A stretch of 64,000 nt of DNA from Nitrospirota bacterium (GTDB lineage: Bacteria; Nitrospirota; Thermodesulfovibrionia; SZUA-242). How positions within the stretch are numbered: position 1 is the stretch's first letter; each line of letters starts with the position of its first letter. The translations under genes were made by a program, and so were the position numbers. Where the stretch lies: positions 1 to 64,000 of the forward strand of contig JACRHH010000001.1 of NCBI GenBank assembly GCA_016212095.1. The letters run 5' to 3'. The notes beneath the pieces are model-generated. The model saw only the letters and a list, made by a program, of their open reading frames with translations. It made no database searches and was not told the origin of the DNA. Positions 41,604 through 49,790 of this stretch are shown here, piece by piece.

Positions 41604-44186
41604 ATGAACAAATATCCGATCGATGAAGCCATCCCGCGCCTGATCGAGGCGCTGAAGACGCATTCGTCCGTGGTGCTGGCCGCGCCGCCCGGCGCGGGCA
41701 AGACAACGCGCGTTCCGGTTGCGCTTCTCGACATGATTGCGCCGGAACAGGGCCGGATCGTGATGCTTGAGCCGCGCCGCATCGCCGCGTCAACGTGCGC
41801 CCGCTGGATGGCGAAATCGCTTGGCGAAGCCGTGGGCGAGACCGTGGGCTACACCATAAGGTTCGACAGCCGCGTTTCGCAAAAGACGCGGATCGAGGTG
41901 GTGACCGAGGGCATTCTCACCCGCCGCATCCAGAACGATCCGGCGCTGGAAGGCGTGGCGATGGTGATCTTCGACGAATTTCACGAGCGAAGCATTCACG
42001 CCGACTTGGCGCTGGCGCTCTGCATGGACGCGCGCGCCCATCTGCGAGACGATCTGAAGCTGCTTGTGATGTCGGCCACGCTCGACATTGCGCCGATTGC
42101 CGCGCTTCTTGGAGATGCGCCGATTGTGAAATCGGAAGGAAAAGCGTTTCCGGTCGTGGAAAAACATGTCGTTTCGGACAGCAACAAACGGCTTCCGGAG
42201 AATGTCGCAATCGCAGTATCCCATGCCCTGAGAAAAGACGAGGGCGACATCCTTGTGTTCCTGCCGGGCGCGGGCGAGATTCGCGCCTGCGCCGAATTGA
42301 TTAAGTTACCAACTGCCGCCGGAGGCAGCAGCGGGCCAACTGCCGAAGCTGGCGGCGTATCCGTTCATCCGCTGTACGGCGACATGCCGTTTGAGGAGCA
42401 GGAACGGGCGATTTTGCCCGGCAAAACGCGCCGGATCGTGCTTGCCACAAACATTGCCGAAACAAGCCTTACAATCGAGGGCGTGCGTGTTGTTATAGAC
42501 TCCGGCCTTGCGCGAACGCTTCGCCACGATCCGTCAACCGGCATGAACCGGCTTGTAACCGTATCAATTTCGCAGGCGTCGGCCCGCCAGAGGGCCGGAC
42601 GCGCCGGGCGGCTTGAGCCGGGCGTCTGCTACCGGCTTTACGCGGAGCACGAATTCCGGGCGATGCTTCCGTTTACACCGCCGGAAATACTGGTTTCCGA
42701 TCTTTCCGGGCTTGTGCTGGAGCTTGCGGTCTGGGGTGTGAAAAGCCCCGGCTCGCTTTCATGGCTCGATCAGCCGCCAGCCGCCCAGTGGGAAGCAGGG
42801 AAAAGCCTGCTTGTCGATCTGGGCGCGCTCGACCGAAACGGCAATGTCACCGCGCTTGGGCGCGAGATGGCGCAAATTCCGGCGCATCCGAGGCTTGCGC
42901 GGCTGCTGATGCGCGCGGGCGAACTCGGCTGCGCGGCGCTTGGGGCCGACATCGCCGCACTTCTGTCGGAACGCGATATTTTCAAGGGCCAACAAATAGG
43001 TCAACACACTGGCCGACGCGATCCCGACATCGAATTGAGACTCGACAGCCTGCGGGCTTGGCGCAAGGGAAGCATGTCTGCCGGAGACGGTTCAGCTATG
43101 CGCTCGGCAAGCCTCGCGGACAGTTCCGCTATGCGCTCGGTTGATCGCGTTTCGAAGCAGTTTCAAAGGCTTTCGCGCGAGGACAGTAAAAAATCACACG
43201 CCGATGACCTTGCTTCGCGCCTGCTGCTCCGCGCGTTTCCCGACCGGATTGCGAAGAGGCGCATGGATGGTAACGGAAAATTTGTGACGGCGCGTGGGCG
43301 CGGCGTGCGCGTTCCTGAAACCTGCGCGCTTGCTCAAAGCCCCTACATCGTGGCGGCGGAGCTTGACGCCGGAGTGCAGGCCGAGGGTACGGTTTATCTG
43401 GCCGCGCCGGTTTCGGAAGCCGCAATCCGCGATGAATGCGCCGGGATCATCGAAACCGTGCGGCGAGTGGAATGGGACGCGCGAACTGAAAGAATATCCG
43501 GCGCAATCGAGGAGCGCATCGGCGCGCTTGCGCTGTCCGTCAAAGCCTTCAACCCGTCGGACGATGAAGCCGCGCCGATACTGATCGACACAATTGCCGC
43601 GAACTTCGCGATGCTGCGCTTCAGCGAAGAAGCGCGGCGGTTTCAGGCGCGTGTTGGTTTCGTCCGCCGGGCGTATCCGGAGGAAGAATGGCCCGACATG
43701 TCGGACGAACGGCTTGCAGCAACACTGCCACAGTGGCTTGCCCCATGGCTTGGCGGCGCAAGAAGCGCAAGGGCTGTCGCGGGAATCGACGTGCTTTCGG
43801 CGCTTAAGGCTATGCTCGATTACGAGCGAATGCGCCTGCTCGACGAACGCGCGCCCACGCATATCGGCGCGCCATCCGGGCGGCGCGTCGCAGTCGATTA
43901 CAGCGGCGAGCATCCGGTGCTTGCGGTGAAATTGCAGGAGATGTTCGGGCTTGCCGATTCACCGGCTGTCTGCGGCGGAAGGGCGAAACTGACCATTCAC
44001 CTGCTCTCGCCTGCCGGGCGTCCGCTTCAGATCACGCAGGATTTGAGGGGTTTCTGGAACGGGAGCTATCAGCAGGTGAAAAAGGAGATGAAGGGCCGCT
44101 ACCCCAAACACCCATGGCCCGACGATCCTTGGAACGCCGTGGCTACGAGAAGGACAAAGGCCGGGTTGGAACGGGCGGGGCGGTAG
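41604..44186 (+). CDS. hrpB: ATP-dependent RNA helicase HrpB
   Basis: An 860-residue DEAH-family helicase. Motif I is AAPPGAGKTTRVPVALL, motif II is DEFHERS, motif III is MSATLD and motif VI is QRAGRAGR. The C-terminal HrpB-specific region includes LLSPAGRPLQITQDLRGFWN and the end KGRYPKHPWPDDP. The cellular role of HrpB is poorly defined. Two insertions stand out: PTAAGGSSGPTAEAGG near residue 237 and SAMRSASLADSSAMRS near residue 498, both made of short DNA repeats. Confidence 0.95.
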   Translation: MNKYPIDEAIPRLIEALKTHSSVVLAAPPGAGKTTRVPVALLDMIAPEQGRIVMLEPRRIAASTCARWMAKSLGEAVGETVGYTIRFDSRVSQKTRIEVVTEGILTRRIQNDPALEGVAMVIFDEFHERSIHADLALALCMDARAHLRDDLKLLVMSATLDIAPIAALLGDAPIVKSEGKAFPVVEKHVVSDSNKRLPENVAIAVSHALRKDEGDILVFLPGAGEIRACAELIKLPTAAGGSSGPTAEAGGVSVHPLYGDMPFEEQERAILPGKTRRIVLATNIAETSLTIEGVRVVIDSGLARTLRHDPSTGMNRLVTVSISQASARQRAGRAGRLEPGVCYRLYAEHEFRAMLPFTPPEILVSDLSGLVLELAVWGVKSPGSLSWLDQPPAAQWEAGKSLLVDLGALDRNGNVTALGREMAQIPAHPRLARLLMRAGELGCAALGADIAALLSERDIFKGQQIGQHTGRRDPDIELRLDSLRAWRKGSMSAGDGSAMRSASLADSSAMRSVDRVSKQFQRLSREDSKKSHADDLASRLLLRAFPDRIAKRRMDGNGKFVTARGRGVRVPETCALAQSPYIVAAELDAGVQAEGTVYLAAPVSEAAIRDECAGIIETVRRVEWDARTERISGAIEERIGALALSVKAFNPSDDEAAPILIDTIAANFAMLRFSEEARRFQARVGFVRRAYPEEEWPDMSDERLAATLPQWLAPWLGGARSARAVAGIDVLSALKAMLDYERMRLLDERAPTHIGAPSGRRVAVDYSGEHPVLAVKLQEMFGLADSPAVCGGRAKLTIHLLSPAGRPLQITQDLRGFWNGSYQQVKKEMKGRYPKHPWPDDPWNAVATRRTKAGLERAGR
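42309..42356 (+). repeat. 27-bp-period in-frame repeat in hrpB
   Basis: CCAACTGCCG occurs at 42309 and 42336, exactly 27 bp apart, within a Gly/Ala/Thr-rich insertion between helicase motifs. The repeat contains short inverted pieces (CTGCC/GGCAG). Confidence 0.7.
43091..43140 (+). repeat. 33-bp-period in-frame repeat in hrpB
   Basis: TTC(A/C)GCTATGCGCTCGG occurs at 43091-43107 and 43124-43140, 33 bp apart, giving SAMRSASLADSSAMRS. Relatives of HrpB have a shorter loop here. Confidence 0.75.
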
Positions 44187-44253
44187 AAAAGCTTGACTCC
44201 GGCAATGGAACGGGTTTGCCCGAACCTGCTAATTGCTGTGGTATATTATCCGC

Positions 44254-44532
44254 ATGGCAACGCTCACATTCGACACCCTCAGGTTCGCAAACCGCCTGAA
44301 AAGCGCGGGCGTTCTTCCTGCCCAAGCGGAAGCCGAGGCCGAAGCGCTTTCTGAAGCCTTCGAAGTAAACCTCAAGGACATCGCAACCAAAGGCGACCTC
44401 CGCGAACTCGAACTCCGTGTTGACGCGCGATTTGAGCGCGTTGACGGCGAACTCAAGCTCCTCAAATGGATGCTCGGCGTGGTCATCGGCGGCGTTATCG
44501 CCCTTGTCATGAAGGCCTTCTTCGCGGGTTGA
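44254..44532 (+). CDS. DUF1640-type coiled-coil membrane protein
   Basis: A 92-residue protein starting at ATG 44254. It has an Ala/Glu-rich helix (QAEAEAEALSEAFEVN), the conserved segment IATKGDLRELELRVD, and one C-terminal membrane helix (LKWMLGVVIGGVIALVMKAF). DUF1640 proteins are short coiled coils of unknown function, often multicopy and near mobile or TA genes. A second member lies at 57713-57934. It follows hrpB by 67 bp, in the same arrangement of a small gene right behind a housekeeping gene, but I find no copy of the hrpB 3' end after it. Confidence 0.8.
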   Translation: MATLTFDTLRFANRLKSAGVLPAQAEAEAEALSEAFEVNLKDIATKGDLRELELRVDARFERVDGELKLLKWMLGVVIGGVIALVMKAFFAG

Positions 44533-44605
44533 ATGCCCCGTAAGCCCAAGAGGCAGGGTGAGGTTGTTGAGAACATGGCAGTGGTGGAGGCGTTGAAATT
44601 CCGTT

Positions 44606-44803
44606 TTACTGCTGGAAAGCGGCGGAATCTGAAAGGAATGATTCAGGTTCCTTCACGGCGCACCGAACGCTGGGGAGCTCGCAGTCGAGGTATTCGACAT
44701 CCGGTATGCTCCGGCAAAGCGTGGTCTTGCCCGTTCGCCGAACACCGGGGAGCCAGACCACCAAACGACGCTTCCACTCCTCTCCTATCCTGCCGATCCA
44801 TGT
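44606..44803 (-). pseudogene. DUF4143-type AAA ATPase, N-terminal remnant
   Basis: The minus-strand frame reads WIGRIGEEWKRRLVVWLPGV then RRTGKTTLCRSIPDVEYLDC and ELPSVRCAVKEPESFLSDSA before a stop. GVRRTGKTT is the Walker A loop of ATPases such as the intact gene at 51851-53020. There is a stop directly before the frame and a stop after about 65 codons, so start, Walker B and DUF4143 nuclease-like part are lost. An ATG in the neighbouring frame at its head suggests a frameshift near the start. Confidence 0.75.
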
Positions 44804-44814
44804 TCAGCGAGTAA

Positions 44815-44871
44815 CCAAACGCAATCACTTTAGCGCGTAGTGCTACCAAATGTAAGAGTGATTGCGTTTGG
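44815..44871. repeat. 15-bp perfect inverted repeat
   Basis: CCAAACGCAATCACT (44815-44829) and AGTGATTGCGTTTGG (44857-44871) flank a 27-base loop that itself holds TAGC...GCTA. It abuts the head of the ATPase remnant and could be the end of a small mobile element or a strong hairpin. Confidence 0.75.
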
Positions 44872-44916
44872 ATGCGGAAAGGTCAGCCGTTAGGCGGTTA
44901 AACGTCCTGATCACTG

Positions 44917-45007
44917 ACGAGTGCCACTCCAAAGACGTTGAAGAGCAAAAAGCCGATTTGCGAACCTCAAGTCACCGCTCATCTGAAAAGCGTCCTGTGG
45001 CACTCGT
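44917..45007. repeat. 11-bp perfect inverted repeat plus CGTCCTG direct repeat
   Basis: ACGAGTGCCAC (44917-44927) and GTGGCACTCGT (44997-45007) are exact inverse copies 69 bp apart. CGTCCTG occurs just before each (44902 and 44991). The stretch holds no convincing gene. Confidence 0.6.
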
Positions 45008-45030
45008 TCACGTGCATCTGGTTGTTATGT

Positions 45031-45564
45031 TTACATCCCTTTCGCTTTATTTATTTCTTGAGCTTGTTTTTTAGCCCTTTCCTTCTGTATATCTTCCTTC
45101 ATCAGTGCCTCAAAAGCTTGTAACCTTTCAATCATTGCTGGTATTTTTTTTTGTGATACTTCCGTAATTTTTCTCATAAGGAGTGGATCCTTTTCAACAT
45201 ACGCTCGCCCGGCAGGTGTTTTATAAAATTCTATAAAAGATATAATTTCAGCTTCAGTAAACGTCTCTTGATGAATTTTAATTAAATCGTCCTTAATCTT
45301 ATCCCATCCAAATTGATCTTCCATCGTTCCGAGATACCCGCTTACATATTTATTAAACATGTCAATTTCTTCCTCTGGAACTCCCATCTGCTTTGATAAG
45401 CCAAGCATCATCTTTTCCATTTCTTGAAACATTGGCTTCATCATTTGATCAGTTTTGGTAATAATTAGATATTCCTCTACTGCTGCTCTATGTGATACTT
45501 CATCAGCATATGAAGCTGAAAGAAAAATCAATAGTGATGTAATTGCAGTGATAAATGGTTTCAC
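45031..45564 (-). CDS. Secreted DUF2059 family protein
   Basis: A 177-residue exported protein starting at GTG 45564 behind AAGGAG, with a signal peptide (residues 1-20, ending SASYA). The DUF2059 helical domain is plain: FTEAEIISFIEFYKTPAGRA YVEKDP preceded by a Met-rich helix. The C-terminus is very basic (KERAKKQAQEINKAKGM). Codon use is strikingly AT-rich compared with its neighbours, indicating recent transfer. Function of the family is unknown. Confidence 0.85.
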   Translation of the reverse strand: MKPFITAITSLLIFLSASYADEVSHRAAVEEYLIITKTDQMMKPMFQEMEKMMLGLSKQMGVPEEEIDMFNKYVSGYLGTMEDQFGWDKIKDDLIKIHQETFTEAEIISFIEFYKTPAGRAYVEKDPLLMRKITEVSQKKIPAMIERLQAFEALMKEDIQKERAKKQAQEINKAKGM

Positions 45565-45987
45565 GTTGTCTCCTTTTTATCTTTTGTTAACATAACCAGT
45601 GATTAACTAGTTTTCTCGTTATCTTACAGTCTGTTCCGGCGATTTACAACGAATTGGCCATCTCGAATTGGCCATTTCAGGCTGGTTTGTCCATGCTTCT
45701 AACTCGTTATTCATGCAAAGGGGGTGGATAACGAGTTTCTCGTTATCCACGCATGAAAACCACGCCACCGAGAATGCAGAATCGAATCATCGCATCCCCG
45801 CAGGCCCGGCTGAATGCTCCCCCGATATTCGGCACAACCTGCAACCTCAACTTGCAGATTGCACCAATTGCAGCAATTAAATCCTGGAAAGCGTGGGAAT
45901 CTGAGTGTTACAGCCACGGCAATGGAAACGAGGTTGATCGTGTCTGTCGAAAAGCGGCAGCGGGTTCCAGGCCCACCGAGATAAAAA
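45565..45987. other. Gene-free AT-richer stretch with several small repeats
   Basis: No coding frame is convincing. It contains the tandem CGAATTGGCCATCT/CGAATTGGCCATTT (from about 45650), three CTCGTTAT copies, and a perfect 12-bp inverted repeat GTGGATAACGAG (45724-45735) / CTCGTTATCCAC (45739-45750) with a 3-base loop. The promoter of the DUF2059 gene should lie at its left end. It may be the debris of a small mobile element. Confidence 0.6.
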
Positions 45988-48042
45988 TTATCCCCGCAAC
46001 TCCACGCCGAGCGTATGTTGCAGATGCCCGATCAGCGATGAATGCGCCGCGTCAACCTCGTCATCGGTGAGGGTGCGGTCTGCTGCCTGGTAGCGCACAG
46101 AAAATGCCACGCTCTTCTTGCCGTCCGGAATTCCCTTGCCCTGATAAACGTCGAATACCCGCACGGATTTTATGATTGCGTTGCCGAAACCGAGCACAGC
46201 GTCAATAATCTGCTGCGACTGCGTGTTCAGCGGCGCAAGCAGCGCCATGTCGCGGTCTACCGGCGGGAATTTCGGCAGTTTTGCGTATTTGATCGAAACC
46301 GGAGCCGACTCGATAACCACATCAGCGTACAGTTCGAAAACATATGAATCTGCCGATATTTCGAATTTCTCCAGAACTTCGCGCCTGATTTCGCCGATAA
46401 ATCCGGCGCTTCTGCCGCCGATCAGTATTTCGGCTGAACGCCCGGCTTCCAGATAGCGCTCCGAGTCCGACGCCGCAAACGTTGCGTTTATGCGCAGTTC
46501 GCGCAGAATTGCTTCGAGCGCGCCCTTCAGTTCGTAAAATCCGGCTGCCGGAACCGGGTAAAGCCGTTTTGCGGCTGATGGCGTCAATACGGCGGCTATG
46601 CGGACGTGTTCATCGGGCAGAACGTCGTCGCCGATGTTTATGAAAACCTTCGATATTTCATAGAGTTTCAGCCCGTCGCTTCCCCTGTTCAGGTTCCACG
46701 CGAGGTTAGCAAAAAGCGCCGGAACAAGCGTTGTGCGAAGCGCCGACTCCTCGGCCCGAAGCGGATTGGCAAGCGTAACGATATTGCGTCGCTGGTCGCC
46801 GTCGGCGAAGCCCAGAACATCCAGATGCGCCGGGTTCATGAAGCTGAAGTTCACGGCCTCCGAGAAACCGGCGGAACGCAGGGTTTGGCCCACCCTCTGG
46901 AGAATCTCGCGCCCACGGTTCATTACCGGCATCGGAACAACGCCGGAGGGCATTTTTGAGATGATCTTGTCGTAGCCGTTGATGCGAGCGATTTCCTCAA
47001 TTAAATCAATATCCCGCGCAATGTCGCGCCTGAACGACGGCGGCCTGACATTAATCGCGCCGTAGCCTTCCTCAACATTCATGCCGAGGCGGCGAAGGAT
47101 CGAAACCATCTCCGGAGCGGAAACCTCAACGCCCAGAATCCGCCCGACTTTTTCCACCGCAAGCGAAATCGACGGCGGCTCGTACTTCGACGGATATGCA
47201 TCGATTTTCGCGCCCGAAACAGCGCCGCCCGCAAGTTCGGCGATCATGGCGGCGGCGCGGTCTAGCGCGAACGCCAGCCCCACAATGTCGGTTCCGCGCT
47301 CGAAACGGTATGACGACTCCGAGCGAAGCCCAAGCACGCGCGACGTTTTTCTGATCGACGGAGGGAAAAACCACGCGGATTCAAGCAAAATGTCATGCGT
47401 CTGCGGCGAAACCTCCGAGTTCTGGCCGCCCATCACGCCGGCAAGCGCAACCGCGCCTTCGCCGTCGCGGATTGTGAGCATGTCGCCCGACAGCTTGCGC
47501 TGCACATTATCAAGCGTTGTAAACGCCTCGCCGTCTTCCGCCAGTTTCACAACGATTTTGCCGCCGCGAATACGTGCCAGATCGAAGGCGTGAAGCGGAT
47601 GGCCAAGCTCCATCAGCACATAGTTTGTTATGTCTACAATATTATTTATCGGGCGGATGCCAACGGCTTCAAGCCTGCGCTTGAGCCAGCTTGGCGACGG
47701 GCCGACGGTTACGCCACGGATCATCCGCGCCGTGTAACGGTGGCACAAACCGGGATCGGCTATTTCGATAGCGACAGGCGCGGGATCGTTTGTATCCGTA
47801 ATTTCGACAACCGGCGGCTTGAGCGGCAAGGCAAGAATTGCGGCCAGATCGCGGGCCACGCCGAATACGCTCAGGCAGTCCGAACGGTTGGGCGTTACGT
47901 TCACCTCAAGCACTGTGTCGCCGCCGCCAACCGCTTCCGCGCCCTCGATCTCAAGCCCGGCCATCGTGAGCGCGCGGCTGATCTCGTCAACCGTGGCCGG
48001 TGTTTCGACGTATTCCCTGAGCCATTCAACCGGAACGCGCAT
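45988..48042 (-). CDS. pheT: Phenylalanyl-tRNA synthetase beta chain lacking the tRNA-binding (EMAP-like) domain
   Basis: A 684-residue subunit; family members are usually near 800. It starts [20 protein letters not shown] and runs through MAGLEIEGAEAVGGG straight into VLEVNVTPNRSDCLS. The usual ~110-residue OB-fold (B2, EMAP-like) domain that sits between these two segments is absent. The B3/B4 editing region, the B5 domain and the C-terminal FDX-ACB anticodon-binding domain (KYAKLPKFPPVDRDMALLAP) are present. It is coupled to pheS by TGATG. Confidence 0.95.
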   Translation of the reverse strand: MRVPVEWLREYVETPATVDEISRALTMAGLEIEGAEAVGGGDTVLEVNVTPNRSDCLSVFGVARDLAAILALPLKPPVVEITDTNDPAPVAIEIADPGLCHRYTARMIRGVTVGPSPSWLKRRLEAVGIRPINNIVDITNYVLMELGHPLHAFDLARIRGGKIVVKLAEDGEAFTTLDNVQRKLSGDMLTIRDGEGAVALAGVMGGQNSEVSPQTHDILLESAWFFPPSIRKTSRVLGLRSESSYRFERGTDIVGLAFALDRAAAMIAELAGGAVSGAKIDAYPSKYEPPSISLAVEKVGRILGVEVSAPEMVSILRRLGMNVEEGYGAINVRPPSFRRDIARDIDLIEEIARINGYDKIISKMPSGVVPMPVMNRGREILQRVGQTLRSAGFSEAVNFSFMNPAHLDVLGFADGDQRRNIVTLANPLRAEESALRTTLVPALFANLAWNLNRGSDGLKLYEISKVFINIGDDVLPDEHVRIAAVLTPSAAKRLYPVPAAGFYELKGALEAILRELRINATFAASDSERYLEAGRSAEILIGGRSAGFIGEIRREVLEKFEISADSYVFELYADVVIESAPVSIKYAKLPKFPPVDRDMALLAPLNTQSQQIIDAVLGFGNAIIKSVRVFDVYQGKGIPDGKKSVAFSVRYQAADRTLTDDEVDAAHSSLIGHLQHTLGVELRG

Positions 48043-49073
48043 CAGAACTGCCCCAGAAAGCGGATGTCGTTTTCGAAAAACAGGCGAAGATCGTCAATTC
48101 CGTATTTGAGCATCGCGATTCTCTCCACGCCAAGCCCAAACGCAAAGCCGGTGTAAACCTCCGGATCGTATCCGGCCATCTCGAACACACGCGGATTCAC
48201 CATGCCCGCGCCCAGGATTTCGAGCCAGCCGGTGCGCTTGCATACGCCGCAGCCCGCGCCGCCGCAGATCACGCAGCCGATGTCCACCTCGGCGGACGGC
48301 TCCGTGAACGGGAAAAAGCTTGGGCGAAGCCGAACCGGCGTGTTTGGGCCAAAAATTGTGTGCAGAAACGCCTCCAATATGCCCTTCAGGTCGGCCATCG
48401 ATATGTTTTTGTCAACCAGCAGCCCTTCCACCTGATGAAACATCGGCGTGTGGGTCTGATCGGAATCGCAGCGGTAAACCTTGCCCGGCGCGATGATGCG
48501 GATGGGCGGCCTGCGCTGCTCCATCACGCGCACCTGCACCGGCGATGTGTGTGTGCGTAATAATCTGTTTGCTCCGGTTTCGGCGCCGGCAACATAGAAT
48601 GTGTCTTGCATGTCGCGGGCGGGGTGCTCCGGCGGAATGTTCAGCGCCTCGAAGTTGTGGTAATCGTCCTCAACCTCCGGGCCTTCCTCCACCGAGAAGC
48701 CGAGCGAGACGAAAATGGCCGATATTTCATCGAGAACGGCATTGATCGGATGGCGGCGTCCGGAGGTGATCGAAAATCCGGGAAGAGTTACGTCAATGCG
48801 CCGAGCCGCCGCCAGCCTGTCTTTTTCGGCAAACTTGAGGCTTTCCTCGGCGGATGCGAGCTGTTCTTCGAACCATGCCTTGGCGTCGTTTACGAGCAGC
48901 CCGGCTTCGCGCCGCTCTTCGGGCGGGATGTTTCCGAGGGACTTGAGGAGACCGGTCAGCTCGCCTTTTTTGCCGAGGTATTTAACCCTAAGCTCTTGAA
49001 GGGAGCGCATATCCGCAACAAGCGCAAGCTCATCCTGCGCCCGGTTACGGATATGCCGAACGGTCTCCTCCAT
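48042..49073 (-). CDS. pheS: Phenylalanyl-tRNA synthetase alpha chain
   Basis: A 343-residue catalytic subunit. The start 49073 ([17 protein letters not shown]) follows the rplT stop by 10 bp; the longer frame lies inside rplT. The N-terminal coiled coil is followed by the class II core: [13 protein letters not shown] (motif 1 side), [20 protein letters not shown] (motif 2) and [18 protein letters not shown] (motif 3). It charges tRNA-Phe together with PheT. Confidence 0.97.
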   Translation of the reverse strand: MEETVRHIRNRAQDELALVADMRSLQELRVKYLGKKGELTGLLKSLGNIPPEERREAGLLVNDAKAWFEEQLASAEESLKFAEKDRLAAARRIDVTLPGFSITSGRRHPINAVLDEISAIFVSLGFSVEEGPEVEDDYHNFEALNIPPEHPARDMQDTFYVAGAETGANRLLRTHTSPVQVRVMEQRRPPIRIIAPGKVYRCDSDQTHTPMFHQVEGLLVDKNISMADLKGILEAFLHTIFGPNTPVRLRPSFFPFTEPSAEVDIGCVICGGAGCGVCKRTGWLEILGAGMVNPRVFEMAGYDPEVYTGFAFGLGVERIAMLKYGIDDLRLFFENDIRFLGQF

Positions 49074-49083
49074 GGAAATGAAA

Positions 49084-49443
49084 CTAGGCGGCCAATCCCT
49101 GCCTGGCGGAATCAACCAACGCGCTGAACGCCTGCGCGTCGGCAACCGCAAGATCGGCCATGATCTTCCGGTCGAGCAGAACTCCCGCCTTTTTAAGGCC
49201 GTTCATGAACTGGCTGTAATTTATGCCAAGCTCGCGCGCCGCAGCGTTTATGCGGGTGATCCAGAGCGACCGGAACGTGCGCTTCTTCACGCGCCTGTCG
49301 CGGTATGCGTATACGCCCGCGCGCTCAACCGTCTCGCGCGCCTGACGATAAAGATTGCCGCGGCCTCCAATATAACCGCTTGCCGCCTTCAGATATTTCT
49401 TGTGGCGCTTCCTTGTTTTTACTCCACCTTTAGCTCTCGGCAT
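49084..49443 (-). CDS. rplT: Ribosomal protein L20
   Basis: A 119-residue 50S protein. The highly basic N-terminus ([20 protein letters not shown]) and the end [14 protein letters not shown] are standard. In many bacteria L20 binds its own leader mRNA and represses rpmI-rplT. It lies 18 bp after rpmI. Confidence 0.98.
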   Translation of the reverse strand: MPRAKGGVKTRKRHKKYLKAASGYIGGRGNLYRQARETVERAGVYAYRDRRVKKRTFRSLWITRINAAARELGINYSQFMNGLKKAGVLLDRKIMADLAVADAQAFSALVDSARQGLAA

Positions 49444-49461
49444 ATCGATAACCTCCTGATA

Positions 49462-49656
49462 TTACATGTACGGAATGAGCCGCTTGATATTGCGGTTCGT
49501 GTCGTCTGCGACCGTCGATTGACGAAGCTTCCTCGTCACCTTCGAGCGCTTTCCGGTCATGATATGCCGCTTGTTGGCCCTGTTTCTCTTGATCTTGCCG
49601 GAGCCGGTTATCGAAAAACGTTTCGCCGCTCCCCTGTGCGTTTTGATCTTTGGCAT
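49462..49656 (-). CDS. rpmI: Ribosomal protein L35
   Basis: A 64-residue 50S protein, [20 protein letters not shown] at the start and KRLIPYM at the end, preceded by AAAGGAGG. It is the gene directly after thrS here; infC, which normally stands between them, is missing. Confidence 0.98.
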   Translation of the reverse strand: MPKIKTHRGAAKRFSITGSGKIKRNRANKRHIMTGKRSKVTRKLRQSTVADDTNRNIKRLIPYM

Positions 49657-49790
49657 TTATATGCCTCCTTTCGTATCTCGCCTCCGTCAGGCTTTCCGGA
49701 TTCGCCAATCCGGACGAAGGCTCCCGGCGCCGATGCTTCACCCGCCGGGCATTGTATTGAAATTCGCGGCGCTATTTGCGCCGCCGCCTG
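49657..49790 (-). promoter_or_regulatory. Structured rpmI leader between thrS and rpmI
   Basis: The 134 bp hold two strong hairpins on the minus strand: GCGGCGC-AAATA-GCGCCGC near 49769-49787 and TCCGGATT-GGCG-AATCCGGA near 49697-49716. This is where an L20 autoregulatory leader would lie. There is no infC coding sequence in it. Confidence 0.5.

Noticed and set aside
44533-44814. 93-codon plus-strand frame after the DUF1640 gene
   Set aside because: The minus strand of the same DNA encodes a recognisable ATPase Walker A region, so the plus-strand reading is a shadow.
44889-45040. GTTAGGC followed by paired repeats, resembling an integron attC site
   Set aside because: No matching inverse core (GCCTAAC-type) is found at the other end, and the inverted repeats are not placed as in attC. 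No integrase is in the window.
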